Shown one piece after another: positions 8,010 through 15,446 of a stretch of 40,353 nt of DNA; positions within the stretch are counted from its first letter, which is position 1, and every line of letters begins with the position of its first letter. The notes under the pieces were generated by a model that saw only the letters and a program-made list of their open reading frames with translations, made no database searches and was not told where the DNA came from. Source of the stretch: Flavobacteriaceae bacterium (GTDB lineage Bacteria > Bacteroidota > Bacteroidia > Flavobacteriales > Flavobacteriaceae); the NCBI GenBank assembly GCA_016649715.1, contig JAENXC010000025.1, positions 1-40,353 of the forward strand, written 5' to 3'. The position numbers were made by a program, and so were the translations under genes.

Positions 8010-8750
8010 ATGAAGGTAACAGCATTACTCGTGGACGACGAACGAAAATCCCTTGCGATTTTAAAGAATAAACTGGAACGTTTATGCCCAGGAATTTCTA
8101 TTGTTGGTGAAACAAGAGATCCCAGGGAAGCATTAAAACTTATAGAAAAATTGCAACCACAGCTTGTCTTTTTAGACGTTGCCATGCCCGGAATGAGTGG
8201 TTTTGATCTTCTGGCCTCAATAGAATCTCCTTCTTTTGAAGTTATCTTTGTAACTGCCTTTGATAATTATGCAATAGACGCCATAAACCACTGCGCTATT
8301 GGTTATCTGGTAAAACCGGTAAAAAATGAGGATTTGATTGCTACCGTGGACAAGGCCATTTTGAATATTGAAGAAAAAACTGCCCTCCAAAAAAACCAAG
8401 TGCTTATTGAAAATCTGGGTGTACGGACCTTTCAGAAAAAGAAAATAGTCATCCCGACTTTAGAAGGCTTGGAATTTGTTAAAATTAAAGAAATAATCCG
8501 CTGCGAAGGTGAGGACGGTTATACAAAGATTTATTTTAAAGACAGTAAGCCTATTTTGAGTTCCCGCAGCATTGGCCATTTTAACTCGCTATTGGAAAAC
8601 CATGACTTTTACTTGGTCCATAAATCCCACCTTATAAATCTTCATCATATTGATAAATATTTAAATGAAGGCACTGTAATTCTCACCAATAACTATAAGA
8701 TTCCGGTATCCCGTAACAGAAGATCTGACTTTTTAAGCAAACTTAAGTAG
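8010..8750 (+). CDS. LytTR-family response regulator
   Basis: 246 residues. The receiver domain (1-120) has the acidic pocket Asp9/Asp10, phospho-acceptor Asp56 in FLDVAMPG, Thr82 in VTAF and Lys102 in VKP. A LytTR DNA-binding domain follows (about 143-246), with typical blocks IIRCEGEDGYTKIYF, FYLVHKSHLINLHHI and IPVSRNRR. It should bind DNA when phosphorylated by the adjacent LytS-type kinase. The frame is open from 7947, but the extra 21 residues are encoded by a palindromic repeat and precede the conserved MKVTALLVDDE start, so the ATG at 8010 is used. A strong intrinsic terminator follows at 8787. Its targets are unknown. Confidence 0.92.
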   Translation: MKVTALLVDDERKSLAILKNKLERLCPGISIVGETRDPREALKLIEKLQPQLVFLDVAMPGMSGFDLLASIESPSFEVIFVTAFDNYAIDAINHCAIGYLVKPVKNEDLIATVDKAILNIEEKTALQKNQVLIENLGVRTFQKKKIVIPTLEGLEFVKIKEIIRCEGEDGYTKIYFKDSKPILSSRSIGHFNSLLENHDFYLVHKSHLINLHHIDKYLNEGTVILTNNYKIPVSRNRRSDFLSKLK

Positions 8751-8786
8751 TAGTTTCGCAGCTGGATTTCAGTTTGAATAGGACTC

Positions 8787-8825
8787 AAACCCCAAAGGTT
8801 TTCAAAACCTTTGGGGTTTTTCTTT
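8787..8825 (+). terminator. Intrinsic terminator after the LytTR regulator
   Basis: A 16-bp perfect inverted repeat (8787-8802 and 8804-8819; core ACCCCAAAGG / CCTTTGGGGT) with a very short loop is followed by a T-rich run (8817-8825). It sits 36 bases after the regulator stop and ends the two-component operon. Confidence 0.88.
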
Positions 8826-8840
8826 TCAATCGACCAAATT

Positions 8841-8870
8841 CTCCCCTCCTTTGGAGGGGCTGGGGGAGGA
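8841..8870. repeat. Dispersed hairpin repeat, copy 2
   Basis: Same element as 2891-2921: CCCCTCC (8843-8849), loop TTT, GGAGGGG (8853-8859), then 'ctgggggagga'. It sits directly upstream of the -7 element of the next gene. Confidence 0.65.
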
Positions 8871-8878
8871 CTTTTTTA

Positions 8879-8886
8879 TACCTTTG
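8879..8886 (+). promoter_or_regulatory. Flavobacterial -7 promoter element (TACCTTTG)
   Basis: TACCTTTG followed by C matches the TAnnTTTG consensus of the Bacteroidota housekeeping sigma factor. It lies 50 bases before the ATG of the cystathionine-beta-synthase-like gene. A well-spaced -33 TTG is not obvious because the hairpin repeat occupies that position. Confidence 0.55.
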
Positions 8887-8936
8887 CCTTCGCGCACCGA
8901 AGCCTCAGCGAAGGTGTGCTTTCTTCAAAAAAATCT

Positions 8937-10295
8937 ATGGAATACGCAGAAAATATATTGGGAACCATCGGCAACACGCCAATGGTGAAAATCAATAAAA
9001 TAATTGGGGACATTCCCGCTTTGGTGCTCGCCAAATACGAAACTTTTAACCCTGGCAACTCGGTTAAAGATAGAATGGCGGTAAAAATGATTGAAGACGC
9101 AGAGGCAGACGGTAGCTTAAAACCGGGCGGAACAATCATTGAGGGCACTTCCGGAAATACAGGGATGGGCTTGGCTTTGGTTGCGATTATAAAAGGCTAT
9201 AAAATGGTATGTGTAATCAGCGACAAACAAAGCAAAGAAAAGATTGATATTTTAAAGGCTGTGGGAAGTAAGGTGATAGTTTGCCCAACAAACGTTGCGC
9301 CTGACGACCCGCGAAGTTATTATTCCACTTCAAAACGGTTGGCAGAGGAAACGCCGAATAGTTGGTATGTAAACCAATACGATAATTTAAGCAATACCAA
9401 AGCGCATTACGAAAGCACCGGCCCAGAAATCTGGAAACAGACCGATGGAAAAGTAACACACTTTGTAGTGGGCGTTGGCACTGGCGGGACAATTAGCGGT
9501 GTTGGAAAATATTTAAAGGAACAAAACCCAAATGTGAAAGTTTGGGGCATTGATACCTACGGCAGTGTTTTCAAAAAATATCACGAAACCGGGATTTTTG
9601 ACGAAAACGAAATATATCCTTACATCACCGAAGGGATTGGTGAAGATATTCTTCCGAAGAACGTAGATTTCAGTGTGATTGATGGGTTTACTAAAGTGAC
9701 GGATAAAGACGCCGCTATTTACACCCAGAAACTTGCCAAAATAGAGGGTTTCTTTTTGGGGAATTCTGCCGGAGCTGCAATAAAAGGATTACTTCAACTG
9801 AAAGATAAATTCACAAAAGACGATGTAGTAGTCGTTCTTTTTCACGATCACGGCAGTCGCTATGTTGGAAAAATGTACAACGACGAATGGATGCGCGAAC
9901 GCGGCTTTGTGGAAGACGAGGCTAAAAACGCTTCCGATTTAATAGAGGAACACGCAGACAAACCGCTGATAACCGTAAAGACCGAAGAACTTGTGGGCCA
10001 CGCCATTGAGCGGATGAAAAAATACAATATTTCGCAGATACCCGTGGAAGATACTTCAGGCTTTGTGGGTGCTTTAGATGAAACTGATTTGCTTCGGAAA
10101 TATCTTGAAAACAAAAACGTGGCAGACCTTCCCATAAAAGAAGTGATGCACAAACCCTTTCCTATAGTTAAGAAAAGCACGCCAATTGAGGAAATTTCAA
10201 AATTGATCCACAAAGAAAACAACGCTGTTTTGGTGGATTTGGGCGATGGGAAATTCAATATAATTACGAAGCATGATATAATTAGTGCATTGTAG
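8937..10295 (+). CDS. PLP-dependent cystathionine beta-synthase/cysteine synthase-like enzyme with C-terminal CBS domains
   Basis: 452 residues. Residues 1-330 are a fold-type II PLP enzyme of the CysK/CBS family. Lys44 in NPGNSVKDRMA should form the Schiff base, TSGNTG (71-76) binds the substrate carboxylate, and GVGTGGTISG binds the cofactor phosphate. Residues from about 340 to 452 form a tandem CBS pair (ITVKTEELVGHAIERMKKY, then HKPFPIVKKSTPIEEI). This matches cystathionine beta-synthase rather than short O-acetylserine sulfhydrylase. It should condense serine (or an activated serine) with homocysteine or sulfide in the cytoplasm; which reaction dominates cannot be decided here. No N-terminal heme domain is seen. 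The frame opens at 8811, but the extra N-terminus overlaps the terminator tail, repeat and promoter, so ATG 8937 is used. Confidence 0.9.
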   Translation: MEYAENILGTIGNTPMVKINKIIGDIPALVLAKYETFNPGNSVKDRMAVKMIEDAEADGSLKPGGTIIEGTSGNTGMGLALVAIIKGYKMVCVISDKQSKEKIDILKAVGSKVIVCPTNVAPDDPRSYYSTSKRLAEETPNSWYVNQYDNLSNTKAHYESTGPEIWKQTDGKVTHFVVGVGTGGTISGVGKYLKEQNPNVKVWGIDTYGSVFKKYHETGIFDENEIYPYITEGIGEDILPKNVDFSVIDGFTKVTDKDAAIYTQKLAKIEGFFLGNSAGAAIKGLLQLKDKFTKDDVVVVLFHDHGSRYVGKMYNDEWMRERGFVEDEAKNASDLIEEHADKPLITVKTEELVGHAIERMKKYNISQIPVEDTSGFVGALDETDLLRKYLENKNVADLPIKEVMHKPFPIVKKSTPIEEISKLIHKENNAVLVDLGDGKFNIITKHDIISAL

Positions 10296-10297
10296 TT

Positions 10298-10350
10298 TTT
10301 TGCCGCCAATTCACGAATTATCATAAAATATTCGTGAATTAGTGGCAAAA
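10298..10350. terminator. Long inverted repeat, probable terminator
   Basis: Arms 10298-10318 and 10330-10350 are complementary over 21 bases with two mismatches (core ATTCACGAAT / ATTCGTGAAT); the flanks are T-rich on one side and A-rich on the other, so it could act in both directions. It immediately follows the CBS-domain enzyme gene. The sequence also looks like a dispersed Bacteroidota palindrome. Confidence 0.6.
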
Positions 10351-10384
10351 CTATTACAGAAATTATTTGTATTTTTATGTTGAA

Positions 10385-10768
10385 ATGAAAAACGAAGCCA
10401 AAAAATTATTCCGCTTTTTACGCACCCAACCGTTGCCGGCGCACACCAATGAAATTTTGGCTTTGGAGCGCACAAAATTGGCTAATGAACGCACCCTGCT
10501 TTCCTATATCCGCTCCTCACTTTACTTACTTTTGGGAGGTATTGCCATACTCCAACTCGAGGATTTTAGCAATATTCATTGGTTGGGCTACGTTGCGTTG
10601 GTAGTTTGCATTATTTTTTTGGCAATTGGCATTTTCCGCTATGTGCTGCTTTCGCGAAGGCTCTATAAATGGAACCGCATTCTTTTTGTTGACAACGTTG
10701 CCGAAAAAGTTGAAAAGCAAGCCAATACCGAAGAGAAATTAGTGAAGGAAGAAACAGGCACACAATAA
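10385..10768 (+). CDS. DUF202 (YidH-like) small membrane protein
   Basis: 127 residues. It has the DUF202 signature LALERTKLANERTLLSYIR (about 24-42), followed by two predicted transmembrane helices (about 45-60 and 67-90) and a charged cytoplasmic tail rich in Glu/Lys. The family includes E. coli YidH/YidG and resembles the membrane part of the yeast Vtc1 protein; its molecular function in bacteria is not established. The start is the ATG at 10385; an in-frame TTG at 10367 would add only six residues. It sits 54 bases upstream of the DUF2851 gene and may be co-transcribed with it. Confidence 0.85.
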   Translation: MKNEAKKLFRFLRTQPLPAHTNEILALERTKLANERTLLSYIRSSLYLLLGGIAILQLEDFSNIHWLGYVALVVCIIFLAIGIFRYVLLSRRLYKWNRILFVDNVAEKVEKQANTEEKLVKEETGTQ

Positions 10769-10822
10769 ATTTTTCTGTATATTTACGGTACATCTTTTAA
10801 AGCTCCCCCTAAATTTTTTCAA

Positions 10823-12130
10823 ATGAATGAGGATTTTCTGCACTATGTGTGGAAATTTCAGAAGTTCGATGTATGCGATTTCTATACATCGAACCATGAA
10901 AAACTGCACATCAAGAAACAGGGGAGTCACAATTTAAATTCTGGCCCCGATTTTTTTAATGCCCAAATGGAACTGGACGGCCAGCTCTGGGCTGGCAATG
11001 TTGAAATTCATCTGAAATCTTCAGATTGGTACGCGCATGGCCACGAAACCGATACTGCTTATGACAATGTAATTTTGCACGTGGTTTGGGAACACGATGC
11101 CGAAATTTTCAGGAAAGACGGCAGTACAATTCCAACGTTTGTTTTAAAAAAACACGTTCCAAAAACTACTTTAAAGCAATACCAAAGGCTGTTTTCAAAA
11201 GAAAAGAAATGGATAAACTGCGAAAATGATTTTGAAACGGTTGATGAATTTATAATTGAAAATTGGCTGGAACGCCTCTATTTTGAAAGGCTTCAAAAGA
11301 AAGAGACTTTGCTTTTGAAGGAATTGGAAGATTCCCAAAACCATTGGGAAAGTTTGCTTTTCAGAATGCTTTGTAAAAATTTTGGGTTGAAAGTAAACGG
11401 CGATTCCTTTTTCAGCATTGCCAAATCCATTGATTTTTCAGTGATAAAAAGATGCAGCCAAGAACGGCAGGATTTAGAAGCGTTGCTGATGGGGCAGGCA
11501 GGATTGCTGGAAGGAGAGAAGGAGGATTGGTATTTTAAAACCCTAAAAACCAATTGCGATTTTCTAAAACATAAGTTTGGATTACAGAACGCAAACGTAA
11601 TTGCGCCAAAATTTTTCCGATTGCGTCCGCCCAATTTTCCAACCCTCCGTTTGGCACAGCTCGCAATGCTTTATTCCGAAAGGGACAATCTGTTTTCACA
11701 AATTATCGCCGCACAAAACAGTGCCGATTTTCAGAAGCTTTTCAACGTTTGTGCCAGCGAATATTGGGACACCCATTACAATTTCGGAATTTCTTCGCTA
11801 AAGCGGAAAAAGAGGCTTACCAAAACTTTTGTGGATCTTTTGATAATCAATACAATCATTCCCCTAAAATTCTGTCATGCAAGACAGCAGGGGCGTGACG
11901 TTTCCGAAGAAATACTGAAACTCGCTTCCCAAATTTCTTCCGAAGAAAATGAGATAGTTAAGAAATTCAATTCCCTCAAAAAGGTTTCAAAAAACGCTTA
12001 CCAAAGCCAGGCATTGCTGCAATTGAAAAATGAATATTGCGATAAAAACAAATGTTTGCAATGTGCGGTGGGGAATTCAATAGTAGGTTCCGACGGCGAA
12101 AAGACAAAACAGCAACCCTTTCAAGGCTGA
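10823..12130 (+). CDS. DUF2851 family protein
   Basis: 435 residues, beginning MNEDFLHYVWKFQKFD and continuing with HIKKQGSHNLNSGPDFFNA, NVEIHLKSSDWYAHGH and YDNVILHVVWEHD, which are characteristic of DUF2851, a family widespread in Bacteroidota. No signal peptide or transmembrane helix is seen. The N-terminal part (GPDFFNA, then NVEIHLKSSDW) recalls the spacing of acidic and lysine residues in PD-(D/E)XK nuclease-like folds, but this is only an impression. The C-terminus has a cysteine pair region (CDKNKCLQCAVG) that could bind metal. Function unknown. Confidence 0.85.
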   Translation: MNEDFLHYVWKFQKFDVCDFYTSNHEKLHIKKQGSHNLNSGPDFFNAQMELDGQLWAGNVEIHLKSSDWYAHGHETDTAYDNVILHVVWEHDAEIFRKDGSTIPTFVLKKHVPKTTLKQYQRLFSKEKKWINCENDFETVDEFIIENWLERLYFERLQKKETLLLKELEDSQNHWESLLFRMLCKNFGLKVNGDSFFSIAKSIDFSVIKRCSQERQDLEALLMGQAGLLEGEKEDWYFKTLKTNCDFLKHKFGLQNANVIAPKFFRLRPPNFPTLRLAQLAMLYSERDNLFSQIIAAQNSADFQKLFNVCASEYWDTHYNFGISSLKRKKRLTKTFVDLLIINTIIPLKFCHARQQGRDVSEEILKLASQISSEENEIVKKFNSLKKVSKNAYQSQALLQLKNEYCDKNKCLQCAVGNSIVGSDGEKTKQQPFQG

Positions 12131-12184
12131 TTTTTTTTGTTTGTGAACGCGCAGACTTAGCTCGAAAAAGTGTATTTTGCGGGT

Positions 12185-12415
12185 ATGTTGCAAGCTGTAT
12201 ATTCATTGCGCTACTACCTTGAAAAACGCGGATTTTACGTGTCTTCCCGCTTGGCGGACAGGTTGGGGATGCGCGCCAAAAGCGTTCGGCTTTTTTTTAT
12301 TTATGTTTCCTTTGCCACCTTTGGGGTTGGCTTTGCCATGTATCTAACCATGGCCTTTTTGTTGAAACTGAAAGACCTTGTGAACACTAAACGAACCTCG
12401 GTTTTTGATTTATGA
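12185..12415 (+). CDS. Small PspC-domain membrane protein
   Basis: 76 residues. The PspC motif covers most of the protein: YLEKRGFYVSSRLADRLG, then RLFFIYVSF and a hydrophobic segment of about 23 residues. PspC domains occur in membrane partners of the phage-shock response; short stand-alone flavobacterial versions have no assigned role. ATG 12185 is preferred over an in-frame GTG at 12170. The stop overlaps the start of the potassium-channel gene (ATGA at 12412-12415), which suggests translational coupling. Confidence 0.82.
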   Translation: MLQAVYSLRYYLEKRGFYVSSRLADRLGMRAKSVRLFFIYVSFATFGVGFAMYLTMAFLLKLKDLVNTKRTSVFDL

Positions 12416-13419
12416 GGCATCTTTTCACTTCCAAAATAACCGTCGCCCTTTTTTTGCTCCTCGTAATATTTATGACAGGCGTTCTCGGGTTTCGTTTTTT
12501 TTCGGAATACACCTGGGTGGATTCTTTTTATATGACCGTTATCACAATAACCACGGTGGGTTTCGGAGTATTGAAACCATTGAGCCCAGAGGAAAAGATT
12601 TTTGTTTCGCTTCTCATCATTTCCAGTATCTTTATAGTGGGCTATGCCATTTCGGTAATAACGGAATATATTTTAAGTAAAAACATCGGTAATTTAAGAC
12701 AGAAAAAAGTGCAGAGAAAACTGGATTCAATGAGTAACCACATAATTGTTTGTGGCTTTGGAAGAAACGGAAAACAGGCGGCACAAAAGCTTTTGGCCTA
12801 CAAGCGTCCGTTTGTAATTATTGAAAAGGATGAGGAAGTGATCGATCGGTTTTCCGACGAACACAATTTGTTCGTCTTGGGCAATGCTATTGAAGATGAA
12901 ATCTTGCTGAAGGCAGGAATAGAAAAGGCTTCAACATTAATTTGTGCTACGCCCAGCGATGCTGATAATCTTTTTGTGGTGCTTTCCGCCCGACAGATGA
13001 ACAAAAATCTGAAAATAATAAGCCGAGCCAGTGAAGAGACCAGCTATAGGAAAATGAAACTCGCCGGGGCCGACAATGTTATTATGCCCGATAAAATTGG
13101 CGGAGACCATATGGCTTCTTTAGTTGTAGTCCCAGATCTTGTGGAATTTTTGGATAATTTGACTGTTTCGGGACAGGAAGATAGCATCAATGTTGAGCAA
13201 ATACCTTTTGAAAAAATGTGTCCCCACGGAAAAGAACAAGCCATTCAGGATTTGGACGTTCGCAAAAAAACGGGCTGTTCCATCATCGGTTATCGTTCCC
13301 CAACGGGCGAATATATTGTTAATCCAGAACCATCCTTGGTCCTTCAGAAAAACTCGAAACTGATACTCATTGGGCGTCCCGATCAAATTGAGAGCTTAAA
13401 AAGAGTTTACGGAGTTTAA
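12412..13419 (+). CDS. Potassium channel with RCK/TrkA-N and TrkA-C domains
   Basis: 335 residues. A two-helix pore module occupies the N-terminus: TM1 at about 9-30, pore helix with selectivity filter TTVGFG (about 47-52), and TM2 at about 64-86. A cytoplasmic RCK (TrkA-N) domain starts at HIIVCGFGRNGKQAA with a Rossmann GxGxxG-type motif, and a TrkA-C domain covers about 250-335. This is the Kch/MthK architecture: a tetrameric K+ channel gated by a cytoplasmic ligand such as a nucleotide or Ca2+. The ligand is not predictable here. It overlaps the PspC gene by four bases, so the pair is likely one transcription unit and may act together in envelope or osmotic stress. Confidence 0.93.
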   Translation: MRHLFTSKITVALFLLLVIFMTGVLGFRFFSEYTWVDSFYMTVITITTVGFGVLKPLSPEEKIFVSLLIISSIFIVGYAISVITEYILSKNIGNLRQKKVQRKLDSMSNHIIVCGFGRNGKQAAQKLLAYKRPFVIIEKDEEVIDRFSDEHNLFVLGNAIEDEILLKAGIEKASTLICATPSDADNLFVVLSARQMNKNLKIISRASEETSYRKMKLAGADNVIMPDKIGGDHMASLVVVPDLVEFLDNLTVSGQEDSINVEQIPFEKMCPHGKEQAIQDLDVRKKTGCSIIGYRSPTGEYIVNPEPSLVLQKNSKLILIGRPDQIESLKRVYGV

Positions 13420-13512
13420 GAAAACGTAAACAAATTTCTCTTCGATTCTTCGAAATTGTTAACTTTTTTAGGCATCTTGCTTTTTTTATATTTTAAACCT
13501 GAAAAATCCACT

Positions 13513-15174
13513 ATGAAGAAATATCTTCTTTCGCTAATTACATTTCTTATTCCAATTTTCACTTTCGCCCAGGAACAAAAAAGTTTTGCTGAAAAAATCG
13601 ATGATGGGTTTGCTGAATACACGACGCCAATCGTTGATTTAATTTTTTATCCCGTGACAATAGCGGGAAAAGATATGCCAATTGTAATTATTCTTTTGCT
13701 GTTGGGAGCACTTTTTTTCACATTGTATTTCAATGGGGTTAATTTTAGATATATAAAAATTTGTATAAAAACAGCCGCAGGAAAATATGATGAATTGGAT
13801 CATCATGTTCCTGCGGATCAAGAAATTGAGGTAAAGGATGGTGAAATTCACGATACCGTTCACTTAACAGGTGAAGTTCCTGGAGAGGTTACACACTTTC
13901 AGGCATTAACGGCTTCCTTGTCCGCAACGGTAGGTTTAGGAAACATTGCTGGTGTTGCGGTTGCCATTGCCATTGGCGGTCCCGGAGCTACAATATGGAT
14001 GATTGTAGCTGGACTATTAGGAATGGCTTCAAAGTTCACCGAATGTACTTTGGGTGTAAAATATAGAGAAGTAGACGCAGACGGAAAAACCTATGGCGGG
14101 CCAATGTATTACCTTGCAAGTGGCCTTAAAGAAATGGGAATGGCCGGTTTTGGTAAAGTTTTGGCTATCTTTTTTGCCGTTATGTGTATAGGAGGATCCT
14201 TTGGTGGGGGAAATATGTTTCAGTCCAATCAAGCCGCGGCACAATTGACGCAATTAATGGATTGGGATGGGCCAAATGCTGGTCTTTACGTAGGTCTGGT
14301 TATGGCTCTCGTTGTTGGTTTGGTAATAATTGGTGGAATAAAAAGAATTGGATCAGTAACTGAAAAAGTAGTTCCTTTTATGGCTATTATTTATGTGGGA
14401 GCCGGATTAATAATTTTAGGTATAAATTACGATATGATTCCTTTTGCCGCCAAACAAATATGGGAGGGAGCCATAAACCCGAATGCCGCTTTTGGAGGTG
14501 TGGTCGGAGTGTTGATAGTAGGATTTCAACGTGCGGCATTCTCTAACGAAGCCGGGGTGGGTTCGGCGGCCATTGCACACTCCGCTGTAAAAACCCGATA
14601 TCCAGCCAGTGAAGGTTTAACTGCTTTGTTGGGACCTTTTGTTGATACGGTAATTATATGTACTATGACTGCTGTTGTGATTGTAATTACCAATGCAAAA
14701 CACAACTTATTTACTTATGGAAACCTTGATTCGGCAAGTAATGTAATGCTCAATGCAACCAATCAGCCAATAAACGGGGTCGATTTAACCTCGGTGGCTT
14801 TTAATTCTGCCATTCCAAATTTTTCTATAGTTCTTACCATAGCCGTTATCTTGTTTGCCGTTTCCACGATGATTTCATGGTCCTATTACGGACTTCAATC
14901 ATGGAAGTTTCTCTTTGGAAAAGGAAAAGTTTCAGATATTACATATAAGGTGTTGTTTTTAATATTTTTGGTTATAGGTGCTTCTTCCAGTTTGGGCGCC
15001 GTAATCGGTTTTTCCGATGCTATGATTTTTGCTATGGTTTTCCCAAACATTATCGGTTTGGTCTTGCTTTCGCCTAAAGTGAAAAAAGAATTGAGAAAAT
15101 ATCTGAACGCTATTAAAATAGCTAAAATGGATGCTACCATTCACCATGAAAGTAAAGAAGAGAGAAAAATTTAA
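13513..15174 (+). CDS. Alanine/glycine:cation symporter (AGCS), copy 1
   Basis: 553 residues of the AGCS family, which couples uptake of alanine or glycine to Na+ (or H+). It starts MKKYLLSLITFLIPIFTFAQ, a cleavable-looking signal peptide. This precedes the canonical fold with FQALTASLSATVGLGNIAGVAVAIAIGG, GGPGATIWM, IGGSFGGGN, AFSNEAGVGSA and STMISWSYYGLQSW. An acidic hydrophilic segment (about residues 92-125) lies before the first family block. ATG 13513 is used because an upstream in-frame start (13456) would bury the signal peptide. This is the upstream partner of a tandem duplication with 15447-17144, from which it has diverged considerably. It is followed by a hairpin terminator made from a fragment of the HhH gene. 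Confidence 0.93.
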   Translation: MKKYLLSLITFLIPIFTFAQEQKSFAEKIDDGFAEYTTPIVDLIFYPVTIAGKDMPIVIILLLLGALFFTLYFNGVNFRYIKICIKTAAGKYDELDHHVPADQEIEVKDGEIHDTVHLTGEVPGEVTHFQALTASLSATVGLGNIAGVAVAIAIGGPGATIWMIVAGLLGMASKFTECTLGVKYREVDADGKTYGGPMYYLASGLKEMGMAGFGKVLAIFFAVMCIGGSFGGGNMFQSNQAAAQLTQLMDWDGPNAGLYVGLVMALVVGLVIIGGIKRIGSVTEKVVPFMAIIYVGAGLIILGINYDMIPFAAKQIWEGAINPNAAFGGVVGVLIVGFQRAAFSNEAGVGSAAIAHSAVKTRYPASEGLTALLGPFVDTVIICTMTAVVIVITNAKHNLFTYGNLDSASNVMLNATNQPINGVDLTSVAFNSAIPNFSIVLTIAVILFAVSTMISWSYYGLQSWKFLFGKGKVSDITYKVLFLIFLVIGASSSLGAVIGFSDAMIFAMVFPNIIGLVLLSPKVKKELRKYLNAIKIAKMDATIHHESKEERKI

Positions 15175-15187
15175 AAACAGTTTTGTA

Positions 15188-15309
15188 ATTATAAAATCCC
15201 ACTTCGCGGTCTCTAAACAACAGCGAAGTGGGATTTTCTTTTTGTTGCTGCTCGTCGTTTCATTTTTGTGTGTATTTTTTTGTTGATTTTTCTGGGGGAG
15301 ATGCACTTA
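15188..15309 (+). pseudogene. 5' fragment of the helix-hairpin-helix gene, duplicated behind symporter copy 1
   Basis: Translation in frame gives IKSHFAVSKQQRSGI, then a Leu/Val/Phe-rich membrane segment ending in a TGA. This aligns with residues 3 to about 42 of the HhH protein at 17156 (IKSHFTFNKQQRSGI and the following membrane helix). The ATG is lost, there is an in-frame stop, and no later part of the HhH gene follows. It is therefore the relic of the gene's 5' end carried along when the symporter gene was duplicated. Confidence 0.85.
15193..15243 (+). terminator. Intrinsic terminator of symporter copy 1 (derived from HhH coding sequence)
   Basis: Perfect 15-bp arms AAAATCCCACTTCGC (15193-15207) and GCGAAGTGGGATTTT (15223-15237), a 15-base loop, and a T-rich tail 'ttttcttttt'. 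The stem is longer than the 13-bp version inside the intact HhH gene (17164-17208), consistent with improvement or retention as a terminator after coding function was lost. Confidence 0.82.
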
Positions 15310-15446
15310 ATTTTTCCATCTTTTCAACTGTTGCACTTATTGTTTGAACTTAGTATAAATTTTCTTCCAATTTTTTGAAATTGTAGTTTTTTTTAAGCAT
15401 CTTGCTTCGCTTTATTTAAGAAAGCGTTTCATCTTAAAAATCCACT

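Noticed and set aside
8811-8936. Upstream start of the CBS-like enzyme
   Set aside because: The extension covers the preceding terminator tail, a hairpin repeat and the -7 promoter element.
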